Positions 15,509-25,209 are shown, numbered from the stretch's first letter. The stretch is 64,000 bases of DNA from Clostridiales bacterium (GCA_012514145.1 JAAZAV010000027.1:1-64000); one strand, 5' to 3'. Numbers and translations: made by a program. Notes: generated from the letters alone by a model not told the origin.

Positions 15509-16692
15509 GTAAGGTCTCCTCCAAGAATATAGGCGACTGCCAGATCAACCACTCTGCCGTAACTTTTAGCGCCGTCAGTCTGTCCCTGAGCCTTCAGATA
15601 TGTGTCGTTTACCGCACTGCTGACTTCAGCTGCTAAATTATCGCGGTATTTGTCATAAAATTCATTGTATGCGATCATTTCATAAAGTATGCGCCGGTCT
15701 GCCGAATAGACAAGCTCACGATACGCCTCGGAATCCGCCGAATAAAGAGCATTGGTAACATATTCAAAGAGATTCTGAAATCCGCTGTAACGTATATACG
15801 GGTCATCGCTCTCGGCACACACCAGGAATGCCATGAAATTAGCTTCGTCCTCCCGCGCTATTCCCCGCTGATGGGACAGCTCATGTGCCGCTGTAAAGGG
15901 CAGCGTGTAGTCCGGGAAATTGACGTTCAGATTCGCCTCGCCGGTATAGTAGGTATACATACCCGAGATATGGGTGTAGGTCATAGGCTCCGAGAGCAGT
16001 ATAAACTTGAAGCGGGATCTGAGATGAGGTATGAACTCGTATCTGTCTGCCAGCGACCAATATGCATCGTTGAGCCTTTTGTTCAGCTCTCCCATGCCGT
16101 ACGGCATTACAGAGGAACTCTCTTCCTCGAATTTTACCTCGTCAAGCAGCGCCTGTGTATTCTCTAAGAGAATAGCCGAGGTTTCGTAAAGCTCCTCACG
16201 GGTAACTCCGCGGCGCTCAAGCCCCAGTTTCGCTTCAAGCGTTGAGCCGCTGTATGCCACTCCGAAGCTCCAGACAAACATGGAATAGAGCAGCGTTGTA
16301 ACTCCGAAGAGGGACGCCACGAAACGCCAGCCCTTTACCGGTTTTTTTGCCGAGAGCCGCACGCATTTTACAATCAGTATAACACCTGTTATCGGCAGCG
16401 TGACTATAATGACCTCCGCCAGCGAGAAGGGTGTCCAGCCGGTGAGGTAAGCAAGGAAACCGCGCACATATGCACAGATGTAACGGTTGAAAAAATCCGA
16501 GAAGGCCGTGCTGTTCCGAGAGACTATATGTATTACTGCGGAAATCGCGGCAAAGATATATAGTATCAGCGCCGGAAGCGGGATGTAGCTGCGCAGCGGA
16601 AGTTTTGTCTTCTCTGCTTTTTTTACCGAACTGCCTGTTTCGGGCAGTGTATTTGTTTCCGGGTCTGTAACCGGTTGTTTCTTTCTGAACAC
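15505..16692 (-). CDS. DUF3810 membrane metallopeptidase-like protein
   Basis: 395 residues with three N-terminal membrane segments (about 38-60, 95-115 and 125-150) and a C-terminal soluble domain containing AAHELSHQRGIAREDEANF. The HELSH motif plus the downstream Glu fits a gluzincin-type zinc site. This is the layout of DUF3810 proteins, whose substrate is unknown. It starts 1 nt after the rluA-family stop and overlaps the deacetylase gene, so it is translated as part of the long wal operon. Confidence 0.8.
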   Translation of the reverse strand: MFRKKQPVTDPETNTLPETGSSVKKAEKTKLPLRSYIPLPALILYIFAAISAVIHIVSRNSTAFSDFFNRYICAYVRGFLAYLTGWTPFSLAEVIIVTLPITGVILIVKCVRLSAKKPVKGWRFVASLFGVTTLLYSMFVWSFGVAYSGSTLEAKLGLERRGVTREELYETSAILLENTQALLDEVKFEEESSSVMPYGMGELNKRLNDAYWSLADRYEFIPHLRSRFKFILLSEPMTYTHISGMYTYYTGEANLNVNFPDYTLPFTAAHELSHQRGIAREDEANFMAFLVCAESDDPYIRYSGFQNLFEYVTNALYSADSEAYRELVYSADRRILYEMIAYNEFYDKYRDNLAAEVSSAVNDTYLKAQGQTDGAKSYGRVVDLAVAYILGGDLT

Positions 16693-16693
16693 T

Positions 16694-17614
16694 TTAAAAT
16701 CTCAGTGGGTTGAAGTTCCGTAGGTATTCCGACACCCGGCGCATATCATCGGGTATCGGTGATGTCACATTAACCTCCCGTTCGCCGTCAAATGGGTTCG
16801 GGAAGGTCAGACTGTATGCATGCAGAGCTTGGCGAGCGATTTCCTCAGACGGTCTGCCGTAAAGGTCATCGCCTAATATGGGAACACCTTTCCATGCGAA
16901 ATGCACCCTGAGCTGATGGGTTCTGCCTGTGATGGGCGACGCTTCGACTATCGCGCGTCCTCCCTCAGCCTTGAATGTGCGGTAACGGGTTAAGGCATAA
17001 TCGCTTTCCTTGCCTTCCACGGTGACGACCCGCTCTATCACCGAATCGGTCTTTCGCACAATCCAGGAGACAATCTCACCCTCGGGCTGCTCAAGCGTTC
17101 CGTCAAGCACGGCAATATATTTCTTTGAAAAGGCTCCTGCCTGCAGGCGGCGCGACATAGCCCAGGCGGCGTGCTGGGTTTTGGCCGTCAGCACCACCCC
17201 GCTGGTATCCCGGTCAAGACGGTTCACCGGCCGGAATACGAACGGCTCGCCGCGCTCTTGCCACAGTTTGCAGGCTGCGCTTCCCAGACTGTCGGTCATG
17301 TGACCGTGGGAGGGATGTGTGGGCATGCCCGGGGGCTTGTCGTATGCGATAAGCTGTTCGCTCTCCCACAGTACCCGGGGCAGATTTTCGCCGGGCAGAA
17401 TATTTCCCACCGTTCCGTCTTCGCCGTCCTCAATTGCCAGATAAACAGTATCGCCGGTGTGCAGTACGCAGCGCACTGTCACCGGCGAACCGTTTACCTG
17501 TATGCCGCCTGCGGTATTTTTCAGTCTTATGAGGTTTCGCCTCGAGATACCGAGCCTTCGAGTCAAGGTGTATACTGTAATCCCCTCTTGCTCGGCCGCG
17601 ATATTTATCAGCAC
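16694..17614 (-). CDS. RluA-family pseudouridine synthase
   Basis: A 306-residue RNA-modifying enzyme of the RluA/RluD family. An N-terminal S4-like segment (TLTRRLGISRRNLIRLKN) precedes the catalytic domain. The motif VNRLDRDTSGVVL contains the catalytic Asp, and HQLRVHFAWKGVPILGDDLYG is the typical C-terminal block. The start is GTG 17612-17614, overlapping the ilvE stop by one base (TAGTG). The target uridine cannot be predicted from sequence. Confidence 0.9.
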   Translation of the reverse strand: MLINIAAEQEGITVYTLTRRLGISRRNLIRLKNTAGGIQVNGSPVTVRCVLHTGDTVYLAIEDGEDGTVGNILPGENLPRVLWESEQLIAYDKPPGMPTHPSHGHMTDSLGSAACKLWQERGEPFVFRPVNRLDRDTSGVVLTAKTQHAAWAMSRRLQAGAFSKKYIAVLDGTLEQPEGEIVSWIVRKTDSVIERVVTVEGKESDYALTRYRTFKAEGGRAIVEASPITGRTHQLRVHFAWKGVPILGDDLYGRPSEEIARQALHAYSLTFPNPFDGEREVNVTSPIPDDMRRVSEYLRNFNPLRF

Positions 17615-18684
17615 TATTTGACCCGCTCGATCCAGCCGAAGGTATCCTCAAGCCTGCCCCACTGAACGCCGGTCAGGTTATCATAGAGTTTCTGCGAAAG
17701 CGGGCCTATTTTATTGTCGTTTATGATCATGATTTCGCCGTCGTCGTTGAGCTCGCCAATTGGAGAGATTACAGCTGCGGTGCCGGTACCGAAGGCTTCG
17801 TCCAGCTTGCCCGCCCTGTGTGCTTCTATAATCTCGGCAACGGCAATCTTGCGCTCGCTTACCTTATATCCCCAGTTGTTCAGCAGTGCAATTACCGAGT
17901 CGCGGGTAACTCCGGGAAGGATGCTGCCGTCTTCCAGCGAAGGAGTGAGAACCTCGCCGTCGATAACGAAGAAGACGTTCATGGCGCCAACCTCATCCAC
18001 ATACTTGTGCTCGATACCGTCAAGCCAGAGCACCTGAGCATAGCCCATCTCCTCGGCCTTTTTCTGACCGATGAGCGAAGCCGCATAGTTGCCGCCCACC
18101 TTTGCGTAGCCGGTGCCGCCGCGAACCGCTCTTGTGTACTCGGTTTCTATGAATATCTTAACCGGGTTGATGCCTGATGCATAGTAGGCGCCGACCGGGC
18201 TGAGAATAATGATGAAAAGATAGTTGCTTGCAACTTTAACGCCGAGCTGGGCGTCTATGGCTATGATGAAGGGGCGGATATAGAGCGAGGTGCCCGGATT
18301 GTCGGGAACCCAGTCGGAATCGGCAGCTACTATGGCCTTTAATGCCTGAAGCACGTCGGCGGGGTCAACCTCCGGAATGCACATACGTCGGTTGGTGTTG
18401 TTCATGCGCTCGATGTTCTTATCGGGGCGGAAGAGCTGAATGTGTCCTTCGGGGGTCTTATAAGCCTTTAGGCCTTCGAACATCTCCTGGGCATAATGAA
18501 AGACTGTGGCTGCCGGAGAGAGAGTAATATCCTGATAGGGGACTATTCTCGGATCGTACCAGCCCTTTCCCTCGGTGTAGTTCATTATGAACATGTGGTC
18601 GGTAAAGTACTTGCCGAAGCCCAGTTTGGTTTGATCCGGCTTTTCCTTCTTCTGAGTTGTCAGTTCATATCTGATGTTGAGCAT
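17614..18684 (-). CDS. ilvE: Branched-chain amino acid aminotransferase
   Basis: A PLP-dependent fold-type IV enzyme of 356 residues, the long-form BCAT. It interconverts valine, leucine and isoleucine with their 2-oxoacids. HYAQEMFEGLKAY and LFRPDKNIERMN are substrate-side motifs. The PLP Lys is in GTGYAKVGGNYA, and EHKYVDEVGAMN plus the glycine-rich SILPGVTRDS block are intact. It has its own promoter and is the first gene of the operon leading into rluA and the wal genes. Confidence 0.93.
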   Translation of the reverse strand: MLNIRYELTTQKKEKPDQTKLGFGKYFTDHMFIMNYTEGKGWYDPRIVPYQDITLSPAATVFHYAQEMFEGLKAYKTPEGHIQLFRPDKNIERMNNTNRRMCIPEVDPADVLQALKAIVAADSDWVPDNPGTSLYIRPFIIAIDAQLGVKVASNYLFIIILSPVGAYYASGINPVKIFIETEYTRAVRGGTGYAKVGGNYAASLIGQKKAEEMGYAQVLWLDGIEHKYVDEVGAMNVFFVIDGEVLTPSLEDGSILPGVTRDSVIALLNNWGYKVSERKIAVAEIIEAHRAGKLDEAFGTGTAAVISPIGELNDDGEIMIINDNKIGPLSQKLYDNLTGVQWGRLEDTFGWIERVK

Positions 18685-18761
18685 ATCTGCATCTCCTTTT
18701 AATTAGCTTACGAAGCACTATATACCGAACAGCTGCCGGCATGTACAATACTTCAAAATAT

Positions 18762-18790
18762 ATTATAGCGCATTCACTGCGATTTTTCAA
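18762..18790 (-). promoter_or_regulatory. ilvE operon promoter
   Basis: Minus strand: -35 TTGAAA (18785-18790), 17-nt spacer, -10 TATAAT (18762-18767). It lies about 80 nt before ilvE. Confidence 0.7.
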
Positions 18791-18847
18791 TATCAATAAT
18801 CTTAAATATTATACGATTAAATATTAAACAAGTGCATTATACGGTAT

Positions 18848-20308
18848 TCACGCGCCGAAAAAGGCGTTAAATTTGTCTATGTTCGCCCTTACGGTATTTT
18901 CCATAGCATCCAACGCCGACACTACATTCAGCGAAGAGGGATTTACGCAGACCGACCAGAGATTGTGGTTGCCGTAGGTATTGAACATGAAGGCTTCTGC
19001 GACGAAGGTGATACGTGTGTCCAATATGAGCTGCAGCATTTCCTGGGACTCCACATCGCGGGTATATTTAGTCTTGAGGGAATCCTCGATATATGCCGGC
19101 AGTATATTCCTGTAAGCCTCGCAGGAGAGGGCTTCAAGCACCGCGCCGCAGATCTCGAGTTCGGTGCGGGTAACAGGAATCATTGTAAAGTGTGAGTCGA
19201 AGGTGCGGCTGTAGTAGCTGTCCTGCGCCTCATCGTATTTCGGGATCGGCAGAACAGAAAAGTTAAATTCCACGTCACGATAGGCATTCTCCAGCTTGTC
19301 CAGCGGCCCCTCACAGAAGAGTATTGTGCCGTTTATAAATGGGTATTGATTCTCCTTGATAAGGGCGAAGTCGGTCTCGTGGGCGAATCGCCAGTTGAAC
19401 TCCATCAGCTCGTAGAACTTCTTGGATATACTGTACTCGAAAAGCCCTTCCTTGTTTTTCACAAGTACGTCGTCATAACATCCCGAGCCGACGATATAGT
19501 TCACAACAGTATTCTTCGGGTGAGTGTCAAGGCCATAGCCATACTGGTCGGTGCCGTCGTATACACCGTCGCCGTTGAGATCGGCAAGACCCTTAGCGGC
19601 GTGGGTCATCATATATTCGGTGGTCCATTTGCCGGCGTAGACATCGTCGTACAGCTTGCCTATGCCCAGCGACTCGGCAAGATCCAGGTTCATGAATATG
19701 CCTGCCGTATTCTTGTATGAGTATAGGCTGAATGAAGACATGGTAAAGTAAGTCTTGCCGCTCAGTGCAAAGTTGTTTGTCGCTTCGCTGTTCCAGTAAC
19801 GGGCGCTGAGGTCCACATACGGCAGATCGCTGGTTGCCCAGAACATTCCCTCAAGGGTGTCGGCAATCATAAAGCGATCCATATTGGTGAACATGGAATA
19901 GGTGTTGTCACCAGCCAGTATCATGGATTTCATCTGAGCATCAAAGGAATCTACCGATTTGGAACCGAGGTCTTCTTCAAGTACCAGGTTCAGCCGTTCC
20001 TCCACCGCACGCTCTGCGGCAAAACGGGTATCGTTGAGCAGTTCACCGTCCTGGTCTGCAACAAAAAGCTGCGAATACTTGGGGTGGTAGGTAACCGACT
20101 GGAGTTTGAGCGTCTCGCCATTGAAATCAAGTCCCTCGGGCAGGTTGTCGGTGAGTTCGGTTACGGCAGGCTCGGTATTTTCGGATCCGGGCGTGCCTGT
20201 ATCGGCTCCGGTTAACGAAGGGTCTCCCCCGCCGGATGAGCCGCAGGATATCGCAGACAGACAGATGGATGATGCGAGAATTGTGAGCAAAAGTGTCCTG
20301 ATTTTCAT
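18848..20308 (-). CDS. Extracellular solute-binding lipoprotein (sugar ABC type)
   Basis: A 486-residue lipoprotein (lipobox LSAISC near residue 20) with a Ser/Gly/Asp-rich linker and a periplasmic-binding-protein fold of cluster B/D type. It contains a typical EF-hand-like loop (LNGDGVYDGTDQYGYGL). Such proteins capture oligosaccharides for ABC importers, but no permease or ATPase gene is adjacent. The start at 20308 is chosen because GGGGGT lies 7 nt upstream; the longer frame from 20320 would bury that site in the coding region. Confidence 0.85.
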   Translation of the reverse strand: MKIRTLLLTILASSICLSAISCGSSGGGDPSLTGADTGTPGSENTEPAVTELTDNLPEGLDFNGETLKLQSVTYHPKYSQLFVADQDGELLNDTRFAAERAVEERLNLVLEEDLGSKSVDSFDAQMKSMILAGDNTYSMFTNMDRFMIADTLEGMFWATSDLPYVDLSARYWNSEATNNFALSGKTYFTMSSFSLYSYKNTAGIFMNLDLAESLGIGKLYDDVYAGKWTTEYMMTHAAKGLADLNGDGVYDGTDQYGYGLDTHPKNTVVNYIVGSGCYDDVLVKNKEGLFEYSISKKFYELMEFNWRFAHETDFALIKENQYPFINGTILFCEGPLDKLENAYRDVEFNFSVLPIPKYDEAQDSYYSRTFDSHFTMIPVTRTELEICGAVLEALSCEAYRNILPAYIEDSLKTKYTRDVESQEMLQLILDTRITFVAEAFMFNTYGNHNLWSVCVNPSSLNVVSALDAMENTVRANIDKFNAFFGA

Positions 20309-20431
20309 ATTTACCCCCATATTAGAGAAGTTAAAGAAGTTCGGTTTACTTATGCGGCGTACCTGTTTTCAATCTTTCAATCTAATTCGGTTTTCTTGCG
20401 TATATTGTATGTAAGTTATGCTGCGATTTCC

Positions 20432-22186
20432 TTAGCGGGTTTCTTTAGCCTGTGACGCTAACCTGTCCACCAGCGCCTTGTCGGGAGTAACATAAGCCGT
20501 CCAGTTAGTGGAATAGGTGACATAGCCGGGTTTTGACGCGGGAGGTTTTTTAACGTTCTTCACAACAGTGTAGTCCACCGGGACATTCACGCCTTCTGCG
20601 TCGGCTGAATAGGTTGCCGCTACGATTGCCGCCTGGGTGAAGTCAAGCTCCGGCGGTTCTTCGCCGTCACATTCCATCACCACATGGGAGCCGGGACGCC
20701 CCTTGACGTGAAACCACCAATCCTGTTTGTCCGCCAGCTTGAAGGTTACATAATCGTTCTGTATATTATTCTTGCCGCACCATAACCGGTAACCGCCGTC
20801 GGTCAGCAGTTCCAGCGGTTTTGAGGTCTGCTTTTTCTGCTGGGTCATGTTCAGTGAACGGGATTTTGAGGCGTAGCCGGCCTCGTAAAGCTCTCGGCGT
20901 ATTTCGTTGAGGTCGGCTTCGGTCTCGGCGCGGGTCAGCGCGTCAAATACCGTTTCTATATACTCAAGCTCCGCCGCCGACAGCTTCAGCTGCTGCCTGA
21001 GTATGGTCTCGGCGGTCTTTGCCTTGGCGTATTTTTTGTAATACAGCTGGGCGTTCTGAGCCGGCGTAATGCGCGGATCTAAGCTGATCTCGACCTCCTT
21101 CATGTCTTCGCTATAGTAATCGGTGAGTTTTGCCTTTTCTGCACCCTTTTTAATCCGGTAAAGGTTGGCAGTGATGAGGTCGCCGGCGCGGCGCAGTTCA
21201 TCCTTCTTTTCACAGTTTTTGAGGTCAGCATGCTGGAGCGAACGCTTCTTTTTTATCCTTGCCTCGATGGAATTCAACAGATGCAGGATATCCGCCGAGC
21301 GCTGTCTGATTCTGTCAATACGGTCACGTGCGCCGAAATATTCGTCAAGCAGCTCGCCAAAACTGTCGCAGATCACGCTTTCCACTCCCGAGTTTCTGCC
21401 GTATTGGGTTATGGGCATGAACGAATACTCCAGCGGTTTGCCCTCGGAATCGCGCAGCAAAACCGGGGTAAATCGTTTGCCTTTTATGTCTCCCATTACC
21501 GACATGAAAGCATCGGCAAGACGTTCGATGTTCCCGCCGCCGCGGTGGATAATCTCCTGAGCCGTCAGCCGAGATAATCCCAGATATGTGGAGGTGATAA
21601 ACTTGTCGTCTATGTCATCGGGCAGACGCGAACACTCGGCAATAAAGCCGGCACGGGTCTCCTCCAGCGGATTTTTCTTGTCCTGGGGCGGCGGCATTTC
21701 GTATAACATACCCGGCAGCACCTGCCGCTTTTGTGAGGTAGTAAAATCCACTGTTTTTATCGGACTTATGATTCGTCTGTCCTTGTCGCAGAAGATAATA
21801 TTGCTGTATTTGCCCATTATCTCCGCTATAATCGATTTGCTGCACACAAATCTCAGTTCATCATAAGCCTCGAATGTCAATTCTGCCGCCCTCTCGAAGT
21901 CGAGCTGACGAACCGACAGCAGCTTGGAACCCGACAGATGCTTTCTCAGCAGCATACAGAACATCGGGGGAACCGCCGGGTTTTCTTTAACAGCAGAGGT
22001 GATTCCGAGCTTCGGATTGTTTGCGCCGGCTGATATTGACAGACGGCAGGCCTCTCTGCCCGGCACCCGAAACATCAATACTATCTCGTCTTTTTCGGGC
22101 TGCAGAACTTTTTCTATACGCGACCCGGCCAGCAGAGTGTCAAGCTCATGAGCCACCGCCGCCATCATCGCAGCATCAAATGCCAT
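20432..22186 (-). CDS. rqcH: Rqc2/NFACT-family ribosome quality control protein
   Basis: A 584-residue NFACT protein (older name fibronectin-binding protein A-like). In Bacillus RqcH binds stalled 50S subunits and adds alanine tails to nascent chains. The NFACT-N domain starts MAFDAAMMAAVAHELDTLL with the NNPKLG and PPMFCMLLRKHL motifs. A coiled-coil middle (residues about 285-430) leads to the NFACT-R domain, with DYVTFKLADKQDWWFHVKGR, GSHVVM and the closing VKNVKKPPASKPGYVTY motif. Length and all domains are complete. It lies 22 nt downstream of the acetyltransferase gene, probably co-transcribed. Confidence 0.92.
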   Translation of the reverse strand: MAFDAAMMAAVAHELDTLLAGSRIEKVLQPEKDEIVLMFRVPGREACRLSISAGANNPKLGITSAVKENPAVPPMFCMLLRKHLSGSKLLSVRQLDFERAAELTFEAYDELRFVCSKSIIAEIMGKYSNIIFCDKDRRIISPIKTVDFTTSQKRQVLPGMLYEMPPPQDKKNPLEETRAGFIAECSRLPDDIDDKFITSTYLGLSRLTAQEIIHRGGGNIERLADAFMSVMGDIKGKRFTPVLLRDSEGKPLEYSFMPITQYGRNSGVESVICDSFGELLDEYFGARDRIDRIRQRSADILHLLNSIEARIKKKRSLQHADLKNCEKKDELRRAGDLITANLYRIKKGAEKAKLTDYYSEDMKEVEISLDPRITPAQNAQLYYKKYAKAKTAETILRQQLKLSAAELEYIETVFDALTRAETEADLNEIRRELYEAGYASKSRSLNMTQQKKQTSKPLELLTDGGYRLWCGKNNIQNDYVTFKLADKQDWWFHVKGRPGSHVVMECDGEEPPELDFTQAAIVAATYSADAEGVNVPVDYTVVKNVKKPPASKPGYVTYSTNWTAYVTPDKALVDRLASQAKETR

Positions 22187-22208
22187 TTGAATATTGCCCT
22201 TTCAGTAT

Positions 22209-22904
22209 TCAGCCTGCCGCGTAGCAGACATATTCGAATAATTTCCCCGTATGCGCAAAGCCCGCCGTCTCGGCTACACGTCTCGAGCCGATATTGCGGG
22301 AATTACATACGTAATTTACCTTCATGCCTTCGTTAACAAGTGTCAGAGCCAACAACGCCGTATTTGAGGCTGCAAGTCCCATTCTCCTGAAGCCGGGTAT
22401 GGTCTCTACTCCGATTTCGGTGATTATCTCGTCCATGCACGGATTCTCGCCCGCCACTGACACCAGCCGTCCGTCGATTATTGTGCCGCAGCACATAAGC
22501 TCCTCACTGAAACGCATATCCATATCAAAGGTGGTGTGGTTTTCATATTTCATGTCAGGGGTGAGAAGCAACGAATCTGGGCGTATAACATCTCGGTTGA
22601 CCTGATCTGCCGAATCGAGTACATACACATGCATCCAGCGGCGGTTCTGCTTCGCATCCGGCTCATAGCCAAACTGACGCATAGTCTCGGACAGCAGCGA
22701 ATCAACATAGGTAAGTGCGTCGGCAGACAGCGGTGAGCCGTTGAATTTATCCGCGAAATCTTCGGCAAGGGCGCGAAACTCCTCAAAACAGGTTATTATT
22801 AGCCGTCCGTCGTCATAAACAGCTGTCTCAAAGGGAATCGCCGTATTAAAACCCATTTCAACCGGAACCGACGGTTCGGTTATGATTTTAATTTTTCTTT
22901 TCAT
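22209..22904 (-). CDS. GNAT-family N-acetyltransferase
   Basis: 231 residues. The C-terminal half has the GNAT acetyl-CoA loop as IGVETIPGFRRMGLAASNTA (the R-x-x-G-x-A form), followed by NSRNIGSRRVAETAGFAHTG, the usual penultimate segment. The N-terminal 100 residues are not family-specific. The substrate is unknown. The gene sits between the anchored protein at 22920 and rqcH with short gaps (15 and 22 nt), suggesting one operon. Confidence 0.85.
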   Translation of the reverse strand: MKRKIKIITEPSVPVEMGFNTAIPFETAVYDDGRLIITCFEEFRALAEDFADKFNGSPLSADALTYVDSLLSETMRQFGYEPDAKQNRRWMHVYVLDSADQVNRDVIRPDSLLLTPDMKYENHTTFDMDMRFSEELMCCGTIIDGRLVSVAGENPCMDEIITEIGVETIPGFRRMGLAASNTALLALTLVNEGMKVNYVCNSRNIGSRRVAETAGFAHTGKLFEYVCYAAG

Positions 22905-22919
22905 TTGTTTATTAACAGT

Positions 22920-24140
22920 TTAATTTGTTCTGTATACACCTTCCGGCAGCACATAATCCGTAACATGTTCGGGGCGCACCATGACCAAAACCCGGCGTGA
23001 ATCGTCGCCAAGCGTCTCCGCCTCCTGATGCGCAAGTTTTGAAACAAAAGCGCCGTACTTGTCAAAATGCCGGTATATGCTGTTTATGAGCACATGCATC
23101 CCCTCATCAAAATCGTCAAGTTCATGGTTGAATACGAGATCTTCTTTTGCTTCACAGCCGGCGCAGTAAATTGCTGCACGGGAGTATCTGCGGTTCATGT
23201 CGGGGTTTTCGGAGATAAAAACCGAGGCATACTCCGGCACCGAGGTATACATGCAGTATACCGCCCTCCGATTGTGCCTAAAAACGGTATTGAAGCTCTC
23301 GGCCATCAGCGCGGTGCGGTCATATTCAACCTTCGCTGCGAAGTAATTGTTCACCGCCAAGCGGCAGGTGAAGAAATTATCAAGGAGCGCCGACTTCATC
23401 AGCGGTTCTGAATTACCGAATGCATTATGAAGATCATGAAGCAATGCTTTGGCTCCATCGGTGCTTTCGTAATCCCCCTCGCGCAGCCGCTCAAAGAGCG
23501 GAGGCAGTCCTCCGCCGGTCACATTGCTGCATAGGTATCTCACATATGCGGCGGTCAGCTCAGGCCGATCCTCGGGACCGACGCCAAGCACGCGAAGCTG
23601 CATGTTGGATGACATTTTCCGGTTCAATGACCGCATACCCTCAATAAAGTTTGCAAATTCAACGCTTGCAAAGGTCTCACCGCTGTATGCGGCACAAACC
23701 TCACCGAGACCGATACGCACACCGTCAAGATCGAGGTTTATAAGTTCACCCGCCGAGTAGCTCAGATCCAGCACCACATACCTCAGTTCGGCATTCTCGG
23801 CAAGATATGCGGTATTGTCCAGCGCAAAATCATAGTTGGCGGCGTAACCCTCGCTCATGGGACAGATAAAAAGCAGGTCGTTTTTGAAGTCGCCGTACAG
23901 CTTCCCGCAGTCCGAGCTGCCGGTATAAGGCCGCATACAAAGCGACAGAACCGCAGAGTTAACCAGCGAATAACCGCTGACCGTCAGAAAAAGGTATATC
24001 AACAGTTCGACAGCAAGGGAGACAACTATAAAGCCTATCCATCTTTTTGCGTTTTTTGCGCTTAAAATGCCCTTCCCTTTGAATCTGCACTCTCTGCTTT
24101 TACCTTTATCCGTTCCTGCTGTTCCTGCCCCTGCCGACAT
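22920..24140 (-). CDS. Unrecognised single-pass membrane protein
   Basis: 406 residues. One membrane segment (residues about 30-55, WIGFIVVSLAVELLIYLFLTV) precedes an outside domain. Segments such as AYLAENAELRYVVLDLSYSAG, NFIEGMRSLNRKM and ALMAESFNTVF loosely recall the EreA/erythromycin-esterase-like fold, but its key His/Glu signature is not evident, so I do not assign it. The start at 24140 follows GGGAG by 8 nt; the frame extends 25 codons further upstream without a site. The gene starts the putative operon with the GNAT gene and rqcH. Confidence 0.6.
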   Translation of the reverse strand: MSAGAGTAGTDKGKSRECRFKGKGILSAKNAKRWIGFIVVSLAVELLIYLFLTVSGYSLVNSAVLSLCMRPYTGSSDCGKLYGDFKNDLLFICPMSEGYAANYDFALDNTAYLAENAELRYVVLDLSYSAGELINLDLDGVRIGLGEVCAAYSGETFASVEFANFIEGMRSLNRKMSSNMQLRVLGVGPEDRPELTAAYVRYLCSNVTGGGLPPLFERLREGDYESTDGAKALLHDLHNAFGNSEPLMKSALLDNFFTCRLAVNNYFAAKVEYDRTALMAESFNTVFRHNRRAVYCMYTSVPEYASVFISENPDMNRRYSRAAIYCAGCEAKEDLVFNHELDDFDEGMHVLINSIYRHFDKYGAFVSKLAHQEAETLGDDSRRVLVMVRPEHVTDYVLPEGVYRTN

Positions 24141-24279
24141 TTTATCAACTCCCGATCGGTGTAATTGCGTTGCTTTGTGTATTGCCCTTATAAAGAACCG
24201 TCGGTCTGCAGCCAATCCCCCAAAAGCGAGGCTCCGCAGACCGACGGGATTTCATTCAATATGGATTTCTAACATCTGA

Positions 24280-25209
24280 TTAATTTCCGACGGTCTGCTG
24301 GGAGATCGCCTTCATGGAGTTGATAACCCAATCGTAGTCGTCGGTGGTAATCACAGTACCGCAGTACTCGCACTTGGCGCTGTGGTTGACATCAAGCGGA
24401 GCGCCGCAGCTGGGACAGTGGAGCGCCTGAGTTCCATCGAGCGCCTGTGTGGTCTTGCCGCGCGTACGCTTGAGAATCCACTCATAGTCCATGAATTTCT
24501 CGGCGGTACGGCTTCCGCTTATCAGGTTTCCGTTGGTGTCGTCGAGTGTATAGTCGGTAATCCTGGTTTTCAGCCGCGCCACCATGACATCGTCGGTCTC
24601 GTCGCTCCTCCATCCGGAGATATTGACCGACATGACGGCTATTCGCTCCACATAATTTGTGCGCCTGCTCTTTTTCATCATATCAAGCTGACTTGCCATC
24701 TGATTGAAGATAGAATCGCTGAAGTAAGGTCTGAGCTGTTCGATATCCTTTGCCGTCCAGCAATACTGCATCTGTACATATAGATTGGCCAATTTCTCGA
24801 TAAATGCCTGCTCGGAGAACTGCGGGTCAACCTCAAGATATTGTGATATCGGCAACAATGTTGAGATATCAGTCGCCTGTGCGCCGCCGCCCTGTATTGT
24901 GGTCGGGCTCTTTGGCTTGGTCTTAGAACGGAAAAGAGAGACGACTACGACAATCACAAAAATAACTGCAATAACAATTGCGGTCCCATCATCAAGCTCT
25001 GTGGAGCCGCTCGAATCCGAGTCATCGCCCCAATCGTAACTGGAGCCGCCGCCGTCATATCCTCCGCCACCGCCTCCGCCGCCTCCGAAGTCCGCATCAC
25101 CCGAAAAACCGCCGAAATCGGCGCCGACGCCGACCGTCAGCATACATACGCATATCGCGGCAGCCAGCAACAGCAGCACCGCCATCATAAGCCTGTTGTT
25201 ATTATTCAT
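24280..25209 (-). CDS. Tim44-like domain protein with C-terminal zinc ribbon
   Basis: 309 residues: a signal/anchor (MMAVLLLLAAAICVCMLTVG), a Gly-rich low-complexity stretch with a run of nine Gly (residues about 40-52), a second membrane segment (residues about 75-95, AIVIAVIFVIVVVVSLF) and a Tim44-like domain (FIEKLANLYVQMQYCWTAKD to FMDYEWILKRTRG). It ends in a zinc ribbon (CPSCGAPLDVNHSAKCEYCG). The family is widespread in Firmicutes but has no established role in them. Topology puts the Tim44-like and zinc domains in the cytoplasm. It has its own promoter sharing an 18-bp core with that of the next gene. Confidence 0.82.
   Translation of the reverse strand: MNNNNRLMMAVLLLLAAAICVCMLTVGVGADFGGFSGDADFGGGGGGGGGYDGGGSSYDWGDDSDSSGSTELDDGTAIVIAVIFVIVVVVSLFRSKTKPKSPTTIQGGGAQATDISTLLPISQYLEVDPQFSEQAFIEKLANLYVQMQYCWTAKDIEQLRPYFSDSIFNQMASQLDMMKKSRRTNYVERIAVMSVNISGWRSDETDDVMVARLKTRITDYTLDDTNGNLISGSRTAEKFMDYEWILKRTRGKTTQALDGTQALHCPSCGAPLDVNHSAKCEYCGTVITTDDYDWVINSMKAISQQTVGN

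Noticed and set aside
22920-24140. Erythromycin esterase-like function for the anchored protein
   Set aside because: Only loose resemblance of a few segments; the characteristic His/Glu active-site pattern was not seen, so no function is assigned.
25050-25100. CCGCC/GCC-rich repeats as a possible microsatellite or regulatory repeat
   Set aside because: They encode the poly-Gly stretch of the Tim44-like protein in frame and need no further explanation.
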